A stretch of DNA of 64,000 bases from Amyelois transitella. Lineage: Eukaryota > Arthropoda > Insecta > Lepidoptera > Pyralidae. Below are positions 18,448-33,400 of the stretch, piece after piece. The notes beneath the pieces were generated by a model, which searched no databases, was not told where the DNA came from, and was given only the letters and a program-made list of their open reading frames with translations. Numbering within the stretch: the stretch's first letter is position 1; each line of letters opens with the position of its first letter. The stretch is from NCBI RefSeq assembly GCF_032362555.1, contig NC_083514.1, positions 8,789,001 to 8,853,000 on the forward strand, read 5' to 3'. The translations under genes were made by a program, and so were the position numbers.

Positions 18448-21400
18448 CTATCCCCAGTTGAAGTAAGAGTATTTCCTCTCTGGTGTTTTAAGAATAGATC
18501 TTATGTTAGCGTCCGCATTCTGCAATTCCTTCCGTTTCTCCTTCTCCATTTTGATTAATTCTAAACCACGTTTGGCTGCGCAGTGATATCGTTGACTAAG
18601 GGATGCTTCGGATCCTTTGATTCGTGGGATATGACCGGTGTATCCGGCTATCGGTGGAAATTCAGGTGATATTGTATTTTCTGAAAAAAGAAAAATGTAA
18701 ACATCAGCGGATCTATGATAGGTCCTTGGGAGCTACCATTTCATTTCGCAATAAGATGATAGATATGTTGTGCTCGTATCATTTTGTTTTCATTATGTTT
18801 TATTGGTGATTTCGTTAGGTATTTTTTTAAAATTATTTCACAATATATATAAAAATTAAATATATCTAGTGCATAAATAAGAACGTGATAAGTATTTTAT
18901 ACTATGCCCTTTTCCCTCTTGTAATATTTAGTCATTTATGCCGAACGGCAAAAAACATAGCACCACTGGTTTTTATGCAAAGTAACAGTCTTCGATTTCC
19001 GCTGTCAAAAGCGTAGTCAAGCACTTATCCTAAGAAAAGCGATCCAAATTTGCGTCTTCATTACTATAAAACACAAAAATTGTGTTAAAAATAAAACTGA
19101 AATATTTTGTCTGAAATTTACCTTTGTACTTATTTATTTCTCTAAATCGAGTGAGATCGCGTCGTATTTCGTCTCGCGAGTGGATCGTCTCCATCTTTGG
19201 CGCGCTCTTGGATCTCGAGTAGGTTTTGTTGTAATCCGCTTTACGTCTCAGGTCACGTTGTCGTTCTGTGAAGTCCGTCATGCAGTCGTCAGCCGCTCGA
19301 CCGTATGATTTTCCATATCTAAAACATGGATTTTTTTTTGTGTTATACTCAAAATTTTGAAATATGCAGATTTTATACGTAAAACGCGTATTTATGTACA
19401 AAATAAACAAGACTCGTAGTGATTTTAAACATGATGCTCAGATATACAAACAACATACTTTTTTTAATATACCTTAGATGAGAAACATGTGTTTCTCGCC
19501 TCTCATATCGTTCTGCAAGCAAAAGTATTGGCGAAACTTATCTCCCTTAGCTATCCGATCTCCTTAATTTGTGTTAAATGCTATTTATTTTTATCCGTCT
19601 TCATCAATTGAAATTTTTGGGAATGTGATGCGATTTGCATTAATCACCCAGTATTTTATGTTGAATGCGAATTGTGGTAACATTATAAATATACCTGAAG
19701 TTCATGCCCGGGACATATCCTGTGTACCCAGTCATATAGGCCGGCTGTCTATTGTACAATCCGTCGTATACGTCTCTTTGAGGTTTCTCATACCGCGGCA
19801 TGTTTTCTAATTCGTAGTTGTCCCCTTTGCGGTATTCCAGTGGTTTGCTGAAACATATTATTTTTCTGAGAAATAAAAACAGCATAGAATTCAGAATAAA
19901 GATTATAAAAGTTGACTATTGGAATGTGACATCGTATGCAGCAGCAATGGTTGACATATAACACCATAACGTTATCATATTGCATCTTTATTTGACAGGT
20001 TGTTATACTAAGGGCTAGTTTTCCAATCGGCGCATAAAAGTTATCTGTTAGATAAATCTCAATACGGCAAAAAAAAGTACCTAATGTAGCAGCGAGAAAA
20101 TCACAATTGACACTGTTTTCGTTTTTTGCCCTGTTGCCAGTTATCTATCGAATATTAAAGTTGTCGAATGAAAAACCAGCTAAAAGAGAATAATACCCGA
20201 TTAAAACCTTTATGTTGATGTTTTTTTTTTAATTTTCTGTCAAATAAACACGGCATTAAGAAAAATCTAAGGTTACGCGAAGAACTACACTGGGTTACAA
20301 AGGCCGAATGCGAATATTGAAACATCGAACAGTTTTCGTCTATCAAAAGGAACACTTAAATGGAGACCGCATTTATTTTTAAATACGTATTTGTAAGGAC
20401 TGAAAATGTGAATGTTATCTTACTTAAACAGTCCTTTGGATCGGATTTCCCTGAGGATTTGTCTCGTGTTATCACCGTAACATTTTCCGAAACGAAACTT
20501 CAGCATAGGACAGTGGCCCGTGTACCTGGAACAATAAAACACATAAACATTTTTTCTTATTCAATTTTTTTTTAATACGGGACATACCCCAGACTAGTGT
20601 TAAGCGATACTAACTCAACCCGTCATGGGTTGAGTTTTTTTTTCAGAGGCGAGAAACTGACAACTACCCTAAACAGACCATCAGATTAGTTTCGTAAACG
20701 GGAATAAGGTAAGAAAAATAATAAGAAGCGGCATCACTTTATTGGAATTTAATTAGCCGATATAAATCTGATCTTAACCGAGTTTGTTTGTTTATAAATA
20801 CTTTATCGTACATAACAAATTAATGGAATTATATGGCAGAAACAATTGCAGAGGGATTTCTTCCAGTCAAAGTAAGTAGGTATAACGTTAAATACTTATA
20901 AAAAAACAATACAAAGGTACAAGTAAGATATATTTGTACTTAATAAAATTAAACTAAGAATAATTAACATTGGTAAGGAACTATTGTGAGTCAAATCCTA
21001 GGCTCAAGAGCGATTCTGAATTTCATGGTAAATGAAAAGTGAAATAGTTATCCTTAAAATATTACTATACGGTTCGCTAAAACATCCATCAAAAATATTT
21101 CACCAATACGCCACGCAACAAACTCAATCAAAATCACATCACGTCGAGATTTCCAGTAAATTGATTGAGCATCGAAGCCTTAAGCTGTTGGAATATAGCA
21201 ATCGTGTAATGGCAAGTTAAAAATAAGATTTATTCTAGTAAACAAGAAAGTTAAACGGTAACCTTCATCGTCGATTAAATAATATAATACAAAGACACAG
21301 ACAAAGAAACAAACGGCTTTACTTTTTCGTTTTTATTTTTACTGTTAGCCACGGGTATTCTTCTTACGCGAAGCAGTTTATGCAGGGTGTGTTATAAAGG

Positions 21401-24400
21401 AAGGGTGTATCATAGAAAAAAAAAACAACTCAGATTGTAATTTATTTTAGAAATTAATTGTGAGTCGTATAGAAATGAAGTCACTAACATATTTTTAAGT
21501 TTCAATGGTTAGTATGCATGCAAATCTGAAAAAAAACATTTCTTTTTTTTATTTATTGTGCCAAAATTTAAACAACCTAATCCTTGTTCAAAATAATTGT
21601 TCTCACAATTAACAAAACAAATAAATACATAATCAGCGTATTGAGAAACCACTGAGAAACCTTACCGCAACGATATTGTTATTTTGAGGCAGAATTTTGA
21701 CGAAAAATAAAAAACTAAGTACTTATTTTACATAGTTTATTATTAAATCACGGACAGTCTTCATACGCGAAGCAGTAGCCAGATGCGGGGTGTAGGACGA
21801 AAGGGAAGTCGCAATCGCACCGCGACCATCCGCAGATTGGCCCCATGGACTTGGGGACTGGCTCGTCGCATGTCCGCTGCGAAGGCGTTGGACGACACTC
21901 GCTGTTTACGCGGTGCATGTTCTCTGGACATTCTTTTACACCTAAAATCATCACCATCAAAATGTAAAAATCTCAATCAATCAATAGTTATGTATTTAAT
22001 GACTGACAGACTACGGATATCTGAAATTACTGGTCGTAGAAGTCTTTTGGCATGCATGTTCATAATGTCAAAAGCTGCTTTCAGAGAAATAAATACGAAT
22101 GTTATTTCAAACTCACATATCACTTTATCTCCATACGGTGAAAACAGGGCCAAAATTACAAGAGTCAAAGCGACCACGTTTAGAAGATTTGCATCGATAT
22201 CTGATAGTGTATCGAAGCTAAGATGGAATTGAGATTCATAGATTGGCTTTTAAATATGGTTTCTTTTTATGATTTATATTTATTTCTCGGCAATCTTACA
22301 GATAAACTTTTTCACAACAAACTAAATCTAAAGGTAACAATATACCTACACAATAAACAATAATATAACAATATACACGATAACTCTTAAACCGAATTGA
22401 AAATCCGTGAATAATAGTTGAGGTGAAAATGTACTTACAAGTTCCATTATAGGACAAGCACCCTACTTTCCCCACCTTTCCATAATAATAGGACGCCTCA
22501 ACATCAATGCAACACGCGAATATAATTAAAAAAGCGTTGAGCATGTCTGTCTTTCAGTTGTACTATTATTGAAATGATTTTCAAGTCGATCAGAGGCACA
22601 GGAGGTCTCCTGTTACTTTCCTGTTTGGAACTTATTGTCTTTATTGCTTTTGTTTATATCTTTTCTTGTAACTGTTCATTGTTTCTCTTCAATTCATCGA
22701 ATGCTATACCAATTGTCATTTTATATTGGGAGGTTTTTTTTACCATGAATTCTAATTTCAGTCCGTATCGTCATCATTATCTGCTAACATTGTTTCGATA
22801 ATTTCTGGTGACTGTTAATTCAGATTTATGTGATTTTTCTGGATAGTTCACCGGCTTAAAGAACCTTAGTTTCATTCTCATTTCTTATTCATATATTTTT
22901 TTTATTCTGGACAAGTTAAGCACGAGACTTGTGTGTTATGCGATACTTACTCAATGATACGATATTTAATCCATACAGAAAAAGTTCTTTTTCCATCATT
23001 ACCTGATCGGAGATCGAACCCGTGATTTTTTTTCAAGTGACGAGAATCGAACAACTGCACCAAACAGGCCGTCAAATTAGTTTTGTATCCAGGGAAATGG
23101 TAGAAAAAATAATAAGAAACGGCATCATTTTATTAAAATTTAATTATAAATTACTAAGTAAACTTAAAACAAGTTCTTAAATTTGCAACTTCTTGTCAAA
23201 GAAGTCGTCTTCGTCTTCGAGCCGCAGTCTCTTCGGGGACCTGTGCTGTTGCGAGCGTCTCTTGTTCTTCCTCCTCTTCTTCCTCAACATCATGCACTCT
23301 GTCAGCTTCACGCAGAACCCTTGCAGTTCGTCGTACAACAATTCGCCGTTGCAATCACAGCGCGACCAACCGCAGGAATAACCTAAAATAATTTGAAAAC
23401 ATTTATATGATACTTGGACAATCAAGGTAAAGGTCAAGGGTAAAGGGGTGATAATCACTTTCTCCTATCAGTTTCTAGTTTTATAATCCGCTTAGCCGAT
23501 AATTGAATGTCAAAATAACCAAAAACATGTGCATAAGGCTCAATATAGTCTTTTAAAATACAGGTTCGTTCTTTGGATATGCTTACTGCGAGCAGTTTGA
23601 ATATACTGTCAAGTTCAAAATTAACTCTGTTAAATATACCTACAACAATTTTTGTATTTCCCGTAAAATATTTCCTGTGAGAATGTGAACAGAAATTGCA
23701 GGAGAAAGAAAAAGGTGAAAAGGCAAACCTATTTTAAAAAGGAGTCTATTTCGACCATCATTAGGCTTGCTTTTGCGATAGAATACGGGCATTACTTACC
23801 AATGCTGTATATTTGTGGAGAAGCACAAGTGCGTTGCGACATAGTATCTTTATCGCATCTTGTGTGATATGGATGCATTTGACGCGGACAGTGAGAAACA
23901 CCTGAAATTATCAAATAAATTAATTGTCTGTGGAATTTTCTTGGTTATTTCTAATATCAAGTTGATGTACGTACATTCGTCTGCTGGTAAAGTTGTCCTA
24001 TTGATGTCATAAAAAAGGGGATCATGCTTCCCTGCCGTTGACTTGTACCGTGTACCTACATGGCTGCGATATAATTCGAACTTATGCAGTTATGAACGGA
24101 CACACGTTTTCAGCCATCATGATAACAGACTCATGTTATCATGATCACCCGATTACCAATGAAGCCGGTACGCCGACTAAGCAATTGAATCACCTTTAAA
24201 CATTTGTTAACTGAATTGATTGACTGTATCATATTTTGACGTTTGATGAAGGTTATCTATTTATTTTTATTTTCTTTCTCAATTTTATTTATTTTTTATT
24301 GTTTAATTAATACTTTAATTAGACTAATTTATTATTACTCTTATTTGACATTGAAATAGTGACAAAATGATCATAATTAGACGGAGCCTTTATACGCTAA

Positions 24401-27400
24401 TTATTTTTATGCTTATTTAAAATATATGTACTTATATAATTCCGACGCCTTGAGAGGTAGAATATGTGTGCACAAAAACTGTACATAAATAATTAAGACC
24501 TACATTGTATCCAAATTCAAGGAATAAATGATTATGGTTAACTCACACTTATTCTGATGCAACAAGCACCTTCTCGGAGTAGGCAGAGAATCCACGAGAA
24601 ACGCGATGGAAAGCAGGGCGGCGACCCTCGTGGCCATTGTCTCCTCAAATAATACGCGTGTACGAGGAATTCGCACCACTTATTTCTCACGACTGTTTAC
24701 TATTTCCAACTGCAGTGGACTTTGTTTTCAAAATAGTTAATCAATCGCGTTTTTGTACATTTTCTTCGCAATGCCGAGCAGTAGATGTTGCATTTTTCGT
24801 CTGAAGTGTCGTATTTATCAGTTGTTTTTTTAATTGAATTCATGGTATGTTATTTTGATGGTATTTTCTTTGATTCAGTCTTTATCTCCCTTTATATCTA
24901 TTTAATGAGATGAAAATATAGGTATCGTTGATATTCCCGATTACTAGTTACCAATTTCCATTTCAATTGACACGACCGCTTGCTTATAAAACGTCGCTTG
25001 ATGCCGATGCAAACTAATAACTATGTTTTGCTTTCCGGCAAAAAGTTTCTGAAAGTTTGTTCAGTTCAGTGACGAAGTTCTATGGATGTGATCACGCAAC
25101 GAAACGGTCCTGTTTACCGCGTTAAATATAGATGAACTAGCTGTGCCCGCGACTTCGTCCGGCATCATTGAAGCCCTCAAGGATGAATAATTTTCCCCGT
25201 TTGTTTCACATTTTCCATTATTTCTTTCTTTCTATTATAGTTGCAGCGTGATGTTATATAGCCTAAAGCCTTCCTCGATAAATGGTCTATTCGACGCAAA
25301 ATAATTTTTCAATTCGGGCCAGTAATTCCTGAGATTAGCGCGTTCAAACAAACAAACTCTTCAGCTTTATAATATTATTAAGTAATTAAGTATATTAAGT
25401 ATAGATTAAGAGGCTATACCTACCATTCATGCGGGTAGTATTACGAGCTTAACAAGACAAGACTATTTTCAGTTGACCAATTTGATATCATGTTTTTCAT
25501 TATAACAATAACGCGATTATTTGGTCAGCCTAAAAAGATCTTAGACCCAACTAAATTATAAATGTAAAAGTAATTTTATTTGTTTGTTACCTCTTCACGA
25601 GTTATCTACTGAATTAATTTACCTGAAATATTACGTATATGATTTAGAGTCTGGAGAAGGACATCGATAGGGTACCTACCTGTCATCCTTGTTAAAACGA
25701 TAGTTTGTGTGGGATTTATGAATAACCTTTATTTTTTTATAGGCGGTGTTTAATTCGTTGCTCTTTTGTAGTTTGTGCTAATTTCGTCGTTTTTTTTTTG
25801 TAGACGGCATTAAATACGTCGCTTTTTGTAAACGGAGCTCACGCGGGCAAAGCTGCGTGTAAAAGCTAATTAGTTAATAACCACGAAACAAACTATAGAG
25901 GGTCAGGATTCTTAAATCTATTTTGGATTTGTACATCGAAACAAGTAGGTAGTAGAAAATAAAAGACAAGTTTCAAGTTATCCTGTCTTCTATGTCAAGT
26001 TGGTACCACCTTGGCGCCTTCATTTGTTTATATATCGATGTTATAATGATGGAGATAGCAAACCCAATAGTGCCAGGTACGGAGTTCCCGCGTGCGGCCT
26101 CACTACGTCGAATACCGAGATAACTGTAATGGCTTACCTACGCTGTTTATCAGTAATTAACTCCTGCAGTAGAAATGAATTGCCTCATGAATAATCTACC
26201 AGTTATACACTGCATTGATTCGGAACTGTTCTAAGGAATTACTCTGTTTTGACCTAATATTCTTAAAGATGCGATATGAATTTTTCAAGGTACCTAAATT
26301 GGTTACTTTAAAAGTTATTTGTCTGCCTACCCCTCCGGGAACGAGTTATTTTTGTGGAATCACATTTTGTGGATTTCTACATATATTCTGTACGTACTGT
26401 TAACAGAGTGATGTACTTAATTACTCAGGTTCATACATACATACATAAAATCACGTCTATACCCCTTGCGGGGTAGACAGAGCCAACAGTCTTGAAAATA
26501 CTGATAGGCCTAATTCAAATGTTTGGCTTAATGATAGAATTGAGATTCAAATAAGTACCTAGTGTGTTTTTTGCGTTGCTTGTTGCGTTTGTCTAGCTAC
26601 AATGTATATAGTTTATTCAATAATAAATAAATAAATTTGATTTGCATACCTACATCTCGGACTAGCTTAAATATCCCAGATGGGTATAAATTTGGCACAT
26701 TTTATCGAAAATATGAACGATGGCAGCTAGGAAAAATGTTTCGCAATTTATCCAGCAATTTCATGCAGCGATAAGCAGACGAGGTAATAGGGGGCTGTCC
26801 ATCAACGATTAAGTAGACTCTTGTAACCAGACATTTATCTACCTAACTACTTAGTTCTAAGTTGGTACCTAGAACGATATGCTTTATATGCTAGGAAATC
26901 AACAGGACAAATTATGGAGACGAATTAATGGATTTTGTCTCATTGACGCGTACCGAAGTTGTCATACGTTTTATGTGGGCAATTATACATACACTTGTTG
27001 GGTCTAGCTTGACTTACGAGTATGCAGGGTAGGCACATTTTATCTGTGAAACGGTTACTAACTTTTATGTGTAAAGCGGTTTAGAAAAGTTGGCTTTGGT
27101 TTGTGCAATGCAATGCAACTGTACGTATTTAAATTTTAAATTAGCTCTCTTGGTATCACTGGTAATTATTCCCGGTTGCATTCTCAGCAAGTACTTAGTT
27201 GTCTTCAAACCCCAAATGGAGTTGGCTCGGAAAATCTTATTTATTTATGTATTACACAAATTTATATACAGGAGCATTTAATACGGTAATTCTAGTACAA
27301 AGGAACTACTTATATCAATAGAAATCTCTTCCAATAGTAATCTTTATCTCCTTGTAAATATTTGATCGGTTTAGCCACTGATAGTTTGACTAATTATTTT

Positions 27401-30400
27401 TAGTCATTCGTAGGACGTTTTGGTTTGTTGCGTGTTTTATTTTCTGAATTAGATAACACATTGGATAAACTATCATCCAAAAAATGTAATAGTTGTCTAT
27501 GGTTCTGTTCAGTTTTTTTCTGCGGTTACGCCGTAACACTGTAGCCGCTTTAAATCATAAAACCGGGGTCACACGCACGCGTTGTTAACCCGTAAAAACG
27601 GAGGTGACTTTCTAAAGATAGTTTTAAATTTTCATACATTTTAATCTACTTTAATAGACTTCGCGCATTCTAAGTAGTAATAAAGTTCCTGATTGGTATT
27701 CTGTCATCGAAGAATTTACCTAATTTTACCGATTTGTTTGTAGGAGCGGCGCTCACTCAATGAACTTCAAAGGGAATGTGGGCATTGTGCCAGTAGGTTG
27801 TCGATACTTACTATACGTTATCTACGTCTACTTGTAAGAAACTTAAAAGCTAGGCGCCAAGCGCTTGGTTAGCTAGTACCTTTGTTCCGTAAAAATATTG
27901 ATGGTTTCTACTTAGTACTCAGATAAGGTTTATTCCACTTTGATCCCAGGTGATATCTCCTGGGTGATCAAATTCCACATTTTTGTATCCTGAAATCATG
28001 TAATGGCAAACCTGGGTGATCAAAATCAACCAGATTTGATTTCCTATTTTATAGATGACAGGCTGGGCTACCGATTGTAACTGGCGGTTTTTATTGTGAC
28101 ACACTTTCATCATATTTACAAAACGGTGCATTCACTAATTTTGAGGTAAGTATTAAACGTGCCACAAGGGCTTGTACCTACAAGTTCCTCTACCACAATC
28201 ATTAAAGATTGAAATCCATCCAATGGTTGTCATTCCCTGCACAGGAATTTCCATCTTGCGTGCTGCATGCCATTGATTCTACGGAAATACACACATTTTT
28301 ATATGGAATGAGTTAATCGATTGACATGATCCGACCCCAAGGTTACAGTATAACTTTTTTTAAACGTTCGCTGAAGGTTACAGGGTTTTTTGAGTAATAC
28401 GACAGAACAGAAGAATTTTATGTTTATCTATATTATTTTGTACACCTATCGTTTATTAGGTAACATACATACAATCACGTCTATATCCCTTGCGAGGTAG
28501 ACAGAGCCAACAGTCTTGCAAAGACTCACAGGCCCGTACACGTTATTAGGTAATAAGAGTTATTTTAGTAGAACTTATCCCGATTCTTACTTTATGGCTC
28601 TAATTCAAGCTATTTAAAATAAAAATTACATGACTAACAAAAATATTCCAACAAATCTGTAACGTGTTGACAACTGTAGCAAATACCAAGCAATGTCGAT
28701 AGTTTTCTTTATTTACGTCACCGATTTACATGCAAAATGCAAGTGTTCATGCTAACTCGATGATAGAATATTAATGTCCCATGAATTATGCAGGTAAGTG
28801 GCGTCTCCAGGTATTTTTTATGCTGTTTTCCCTCTTCATCACTTTCATACAGTATTATAAATAGAGTTTTTGCATAGAAACGCAAAGTTAATTTAATTAG
28901 CTATTCAATATGAGAAAACATTTCGATATCTTTTGAACATTTATGGACTTGATAGAAATTAAGTTTCTTCCTTATTAAATTTCAGCAATACAAAGATAAC
29001 AGTAGCGTTGATAGGCAGGTTTATCTCACGTTAATACTTCTAAACCAGTGATGAAGTTAGGTAATTCAGTTTATAAGTTTCTCACTAAGTACAACAATTC
29101 TGCGATACAAAATAGAGTTTATTATACCGTGTAGCAGTGAAAATGTACTAAAACTATTTTAATTTTATTTTATAACAGCTTTACCAGGTCATGTTATTCC
29201 CACAGTTTTATATTAAACAACGTGTGAAATGGTCATTAAGAAATAGTCTTGACCTGGATACATGAATTTAGGAGTGTCGAAGCTAGGGTCAATGACCAAC
29301 CTATTTATTTTTCAAAAGAAAATAGATTATCTTTATTAAAAAAGTTAAGCTTAATCAAATTACTTCCATTTAAATTAGGTATTCTAATAATCTAGTCTAT
29401 ATATGTTACATACATACGTAGCTTCAATTACTCCCGTTTCCCATTGGGGTAGGCAGAGACTATGGATTTCCACTTTCTGCGACCCTTATAGACCTCTGCC
29501 GCTTCCTCCACACTCATTACTCTTTTCATGCATATTCGACGATTACGGGTAGGTACTCACAACGTCTCTCCTAAACTTGTTACAAATAAAAATAAAAATC
29601 TGTTGTCTTTAATAAGTACCAAGGTATGGGTTTTATGTCAATTTAACGAGATAAAAATTGATACCTTTGAACATACTTTCTTACTGAAGTATCTGTTCTA
29701 TGGCGGGAACAAAAGTTTGCCATTTATATACTAGTTAATGGCAAAGTTGAACACGAACGATCGTTAGCAAGTAATAAAAGATGGTAAAAGTTTGTCTTCA
29801 CTTTGAATAAAATAGGATAGTTTCTAAGTTTTTTTTCGTAGGTTTTATTTTAGTTCTTTTAGTGAGTTGGGCTTCTAAGATTTCAATGAAATGATGATCG
29901 ATATAGTTATTTAAAATTATTAAAAAAATATATATACATATATTTTCAATAATTACAAATACCTACCATTTAAAATGTACCTACTCGTAAAATGAAATTA
30001 TTTCCTTCTCCGGATTCTTATCTCTCTGAGAAAGATTTGAATATCTTTTGTTTTAAATTAACTACTTAGGTAAGCATATTACCTACTTCCTTAGTAGCGA
30101 AATTAAGTCAGTATCTACTTAGTTCACATTCTTACTGCTATCTACTATTTGACATAATCATTGCTTGATACATCCTTAACACTTAGATACATTACGTAAA
30201 AAGTTATCTCTAAAAATCGTAGAAAAAAATGTTGTAAGTAAGTATAATGTGAAAAGTTAGTTGTCCTGCGAGGTTGCTATTATGCTATAGTAACTTATAT
30301 AGACGGAAGTCTTCCACGATGTAACACGGTTACTTCGTCTTGTAATCAAAGACACGGAAGATAATGGGAAATTAGTGCCTTCTCTTATTTAACCTTGATT

Positions 30401-33400
30401 ACATAACAAGGGTTTGCTCGGTTTAGCTACGTTTTCCTTGTTCAATTATCTCATACTAAAGTTTTGAGTGTCAAAAAAAATTACGAACCTTTCTAGAAAA
30501 GGTAGGTAGTGCTCTTGCGCTTCTTTTGGCTAGTCTTTGGCGTACTTCCAGAATTTTAGCTTTTGTTTCATCTTTTGCATCGCAAACCAAGTCTTATTCG
30601 ATCTGCCCTTCTATCTGAGTTCGACGGAGACGGCAAAGCCATCTGTGACCCTTTAGCCTGCCAGCTTAAACATACCTACGTAACACATCACAGCTTCCTT
30701 GTTTACTTCAGGAGACGCTAGCAGTAGATTAGATAGACGTTTATGTACAAGTTTAACAATCCCTTTAATCCAAGTATAGATTCAAACCAAGACATACATA
30801 CATATGGTCACGTCTATATTCCTTGCGGGGTAGACAGAGCCAACGTTCAGCTATTTGGCTTAATGATAGAATTGAGATTCAACTAGTGACAGCCCAACAA
30901 ACATTTAGGCGACGATTAGAGCTTATTTTGTTACTTAGTGGGCTACAAAGGCATTACAGTAGCAACACTTATGACTATTGGCGATAAAGTGGCGTACCAA
31001 GTAACGTATATCACTTCTACTTATAATACAGAGTTACAAGCGCGACAATTAGGCGAGCTTAAAGGTTATGGATGTATTATGGCAAATCTTAACACTGTTG
31101 TACATGCACAGCATTTTGTGTTATAGCTTTAAGTGAATCTTAGAACTCTAAGATCTAAATAAGAATAAGAATTAGCTACTACCTCCAAAAGTGCTATGCA
31201 GGTGATAATAAACTCTTTACAAGAACCTAAAGTTGCACAATAGCGTTAATAAGCGCTACCAGCCTTACAATAGTGTTTATTTAATCTTATATAGAACCAA
31301 ATGCTTGAAGTTATACAAAACTCTCTTGCATTACCTTAAGTCAAATAGGAGTATAATTTTTCGCTATAACAGATCCTATAGCGTCTATTGTTACTTTTTT
31401 GTGACTAAAGGTAAAGTAATAGCGCTTAAGGTCACTACTGTATTTCTTATATTGACTACTTGTTTTTGACAATGGCGTCGCAACCAAAATAAACAAAAAT
31501 TGTTGTAAATACGTGGAAAAGTTTTCAGTAAATAGACAACATACATCGGGCGCTCGAATTATTTGCCAATAAATATGTAACATATTCACAGTGTACTTCC
31601 CTTCGCAGCAAAAATATGCTTCCTTTCTCACCATACAATATCACTTTTTTTTTGTTTAATATAAAAATCATTAGTCGTAAACTTATAGCCATTGAAAATA
31701 AAATTATTTATTATTAGATCACAAAATTAGTTTAATTATCTTGAATAGCGTTCAGACCGTTACAAAACACCTATTTACCTCCCTTTTAGCGCTTGAAAAT
31801 ATAATTAACGCCTTTGTATCTCTACTGTACCGCTTAAGGAGTCAGTTGACGCTTATTTACCCCTCTTGTATCGCTAAGAGATCCTGTTACCGCTATAATA
31901 ACTTTCTTATAGCACTAATTGTACCTCTTAGCCAATTACCATAACTCTTGTATACCGTCATTATACAACCTTAAGTAATATAAAAATTGTGCCCAATTCG
32001 GGGGTAAAGTAGGGTTAGAGCGCGCTCTAACACTAATTTGTTACACCCATAAACCACTTTAGAATCTAGTTAGCGCTTTTATAGACTTATTATAAATCTT
32101 ACTTTAGCGCCTAATTGTTACTTGGGAGGTTGCTAGCCCATCGCCTAAAAAAGAATCCCAAGTTTGTAAGCCTATCCCTTAGTCACCTTTTACGACATCC
32201 ATGGGAAAGAGATGGAGTGGTCCTATTCTTTTTTGTATTGGTGCCGGGAACCACACGGCATTAAGTTCTTATAAGCAAACCGAAACCAGAAGTCTGTGGA
32301 CAGTGTCCGCTCTGTACAGTGCCATTAGTAGATATTAAAATTCAGTTACAAAATCGACCTTCCAAGTTATATAATCGCTGCACTATCAAATGCCAGACAT
32401 GATTTTCCGATTTTTCTGTCAGTTACATTTAGGTTAATAAAGGTCACGTCAAGCGGCGCCCTTTCACCATTTTTCATGGGTTGGGTTGCTTCAGTTGGCT
32501 CATATGTGAACTATTTGGTGTATTTAGTCTGTGTGGTATGTGTGTTATTGCGTCAAATAGATATACTAGTAACAGTGAGGAAGTTAGGCGATAGCCATCT
32601 GGGTGATCTGATCAATTTTGGTCAAATAATCAAAACCTACCTTAATAAACTTATTTTAAGTTACTCCCGCAGACTGATCTTATGCGGGGACTGTAATTTA
32701 TATAATTATTCGTTAATTAAAACTAATTTTATCTTAGGTATAATTTTAGTTTTTTAATGGTTTTTAAGTAAATTACTTATCATGAACGAACATACATTCG
32801 AATTAAAAATGTACTCACTAATTTTATGGAATATACCTACCTACTTACCATACATCGCTTCGTTATGATAAAAGTAAGTATACCTATATTGAAAGATCAA
32901 AACGTATTCATTCTTTAAACAAATCAAGCACAAGCATTCTTTTTCACCGTAACAAGTTATACCTACATATGTATCTGAGCGATACTTAGTTTAAAGAGCT
33001 TAAACAATAGAAATCTGAATAACAAATAAGGCAAGTTTAAACTATTTCAAAATGTGTTTCGCATGCAAATAACACAAACAGTCGAAGAAAGTGACATCCT
33101 TTGAAGTTAATTTAGTAGAGAAAAGATTTATTTAGAAAAAATGGGGAAATATAAATATATCAAGGAAAACTCCTTATTACATTAGTAGACAAACTTACCG
33201 ATTTGGCAACATCTCAATCTCGATAGTGGAACCTTAACGTTCGTTCGTGCCATGTGGAGTTAAACTTAGTATAAGAGACGTTTCCGATAGAAATAGAAAC
33301 TGGGTATTTTTTAGGTTCTTACCCACCTCAAAATAATGGAACCCTCATCTTAGACTTAGAGATAGTAAGTCCAGTGCGCCACATAGAAATGACAATGGTG

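Noticed and set aside
18328-18809. Plus-strand frames over the CIMIP2 last exon
   Set aside because: They read through the repeat and the antisense of the real exon.
32476-32757. 93-residue frame with a hydrophobic start
   Set aside because: Looks like a membrane segment but has no family features and sits in a deep intron next to repeats.
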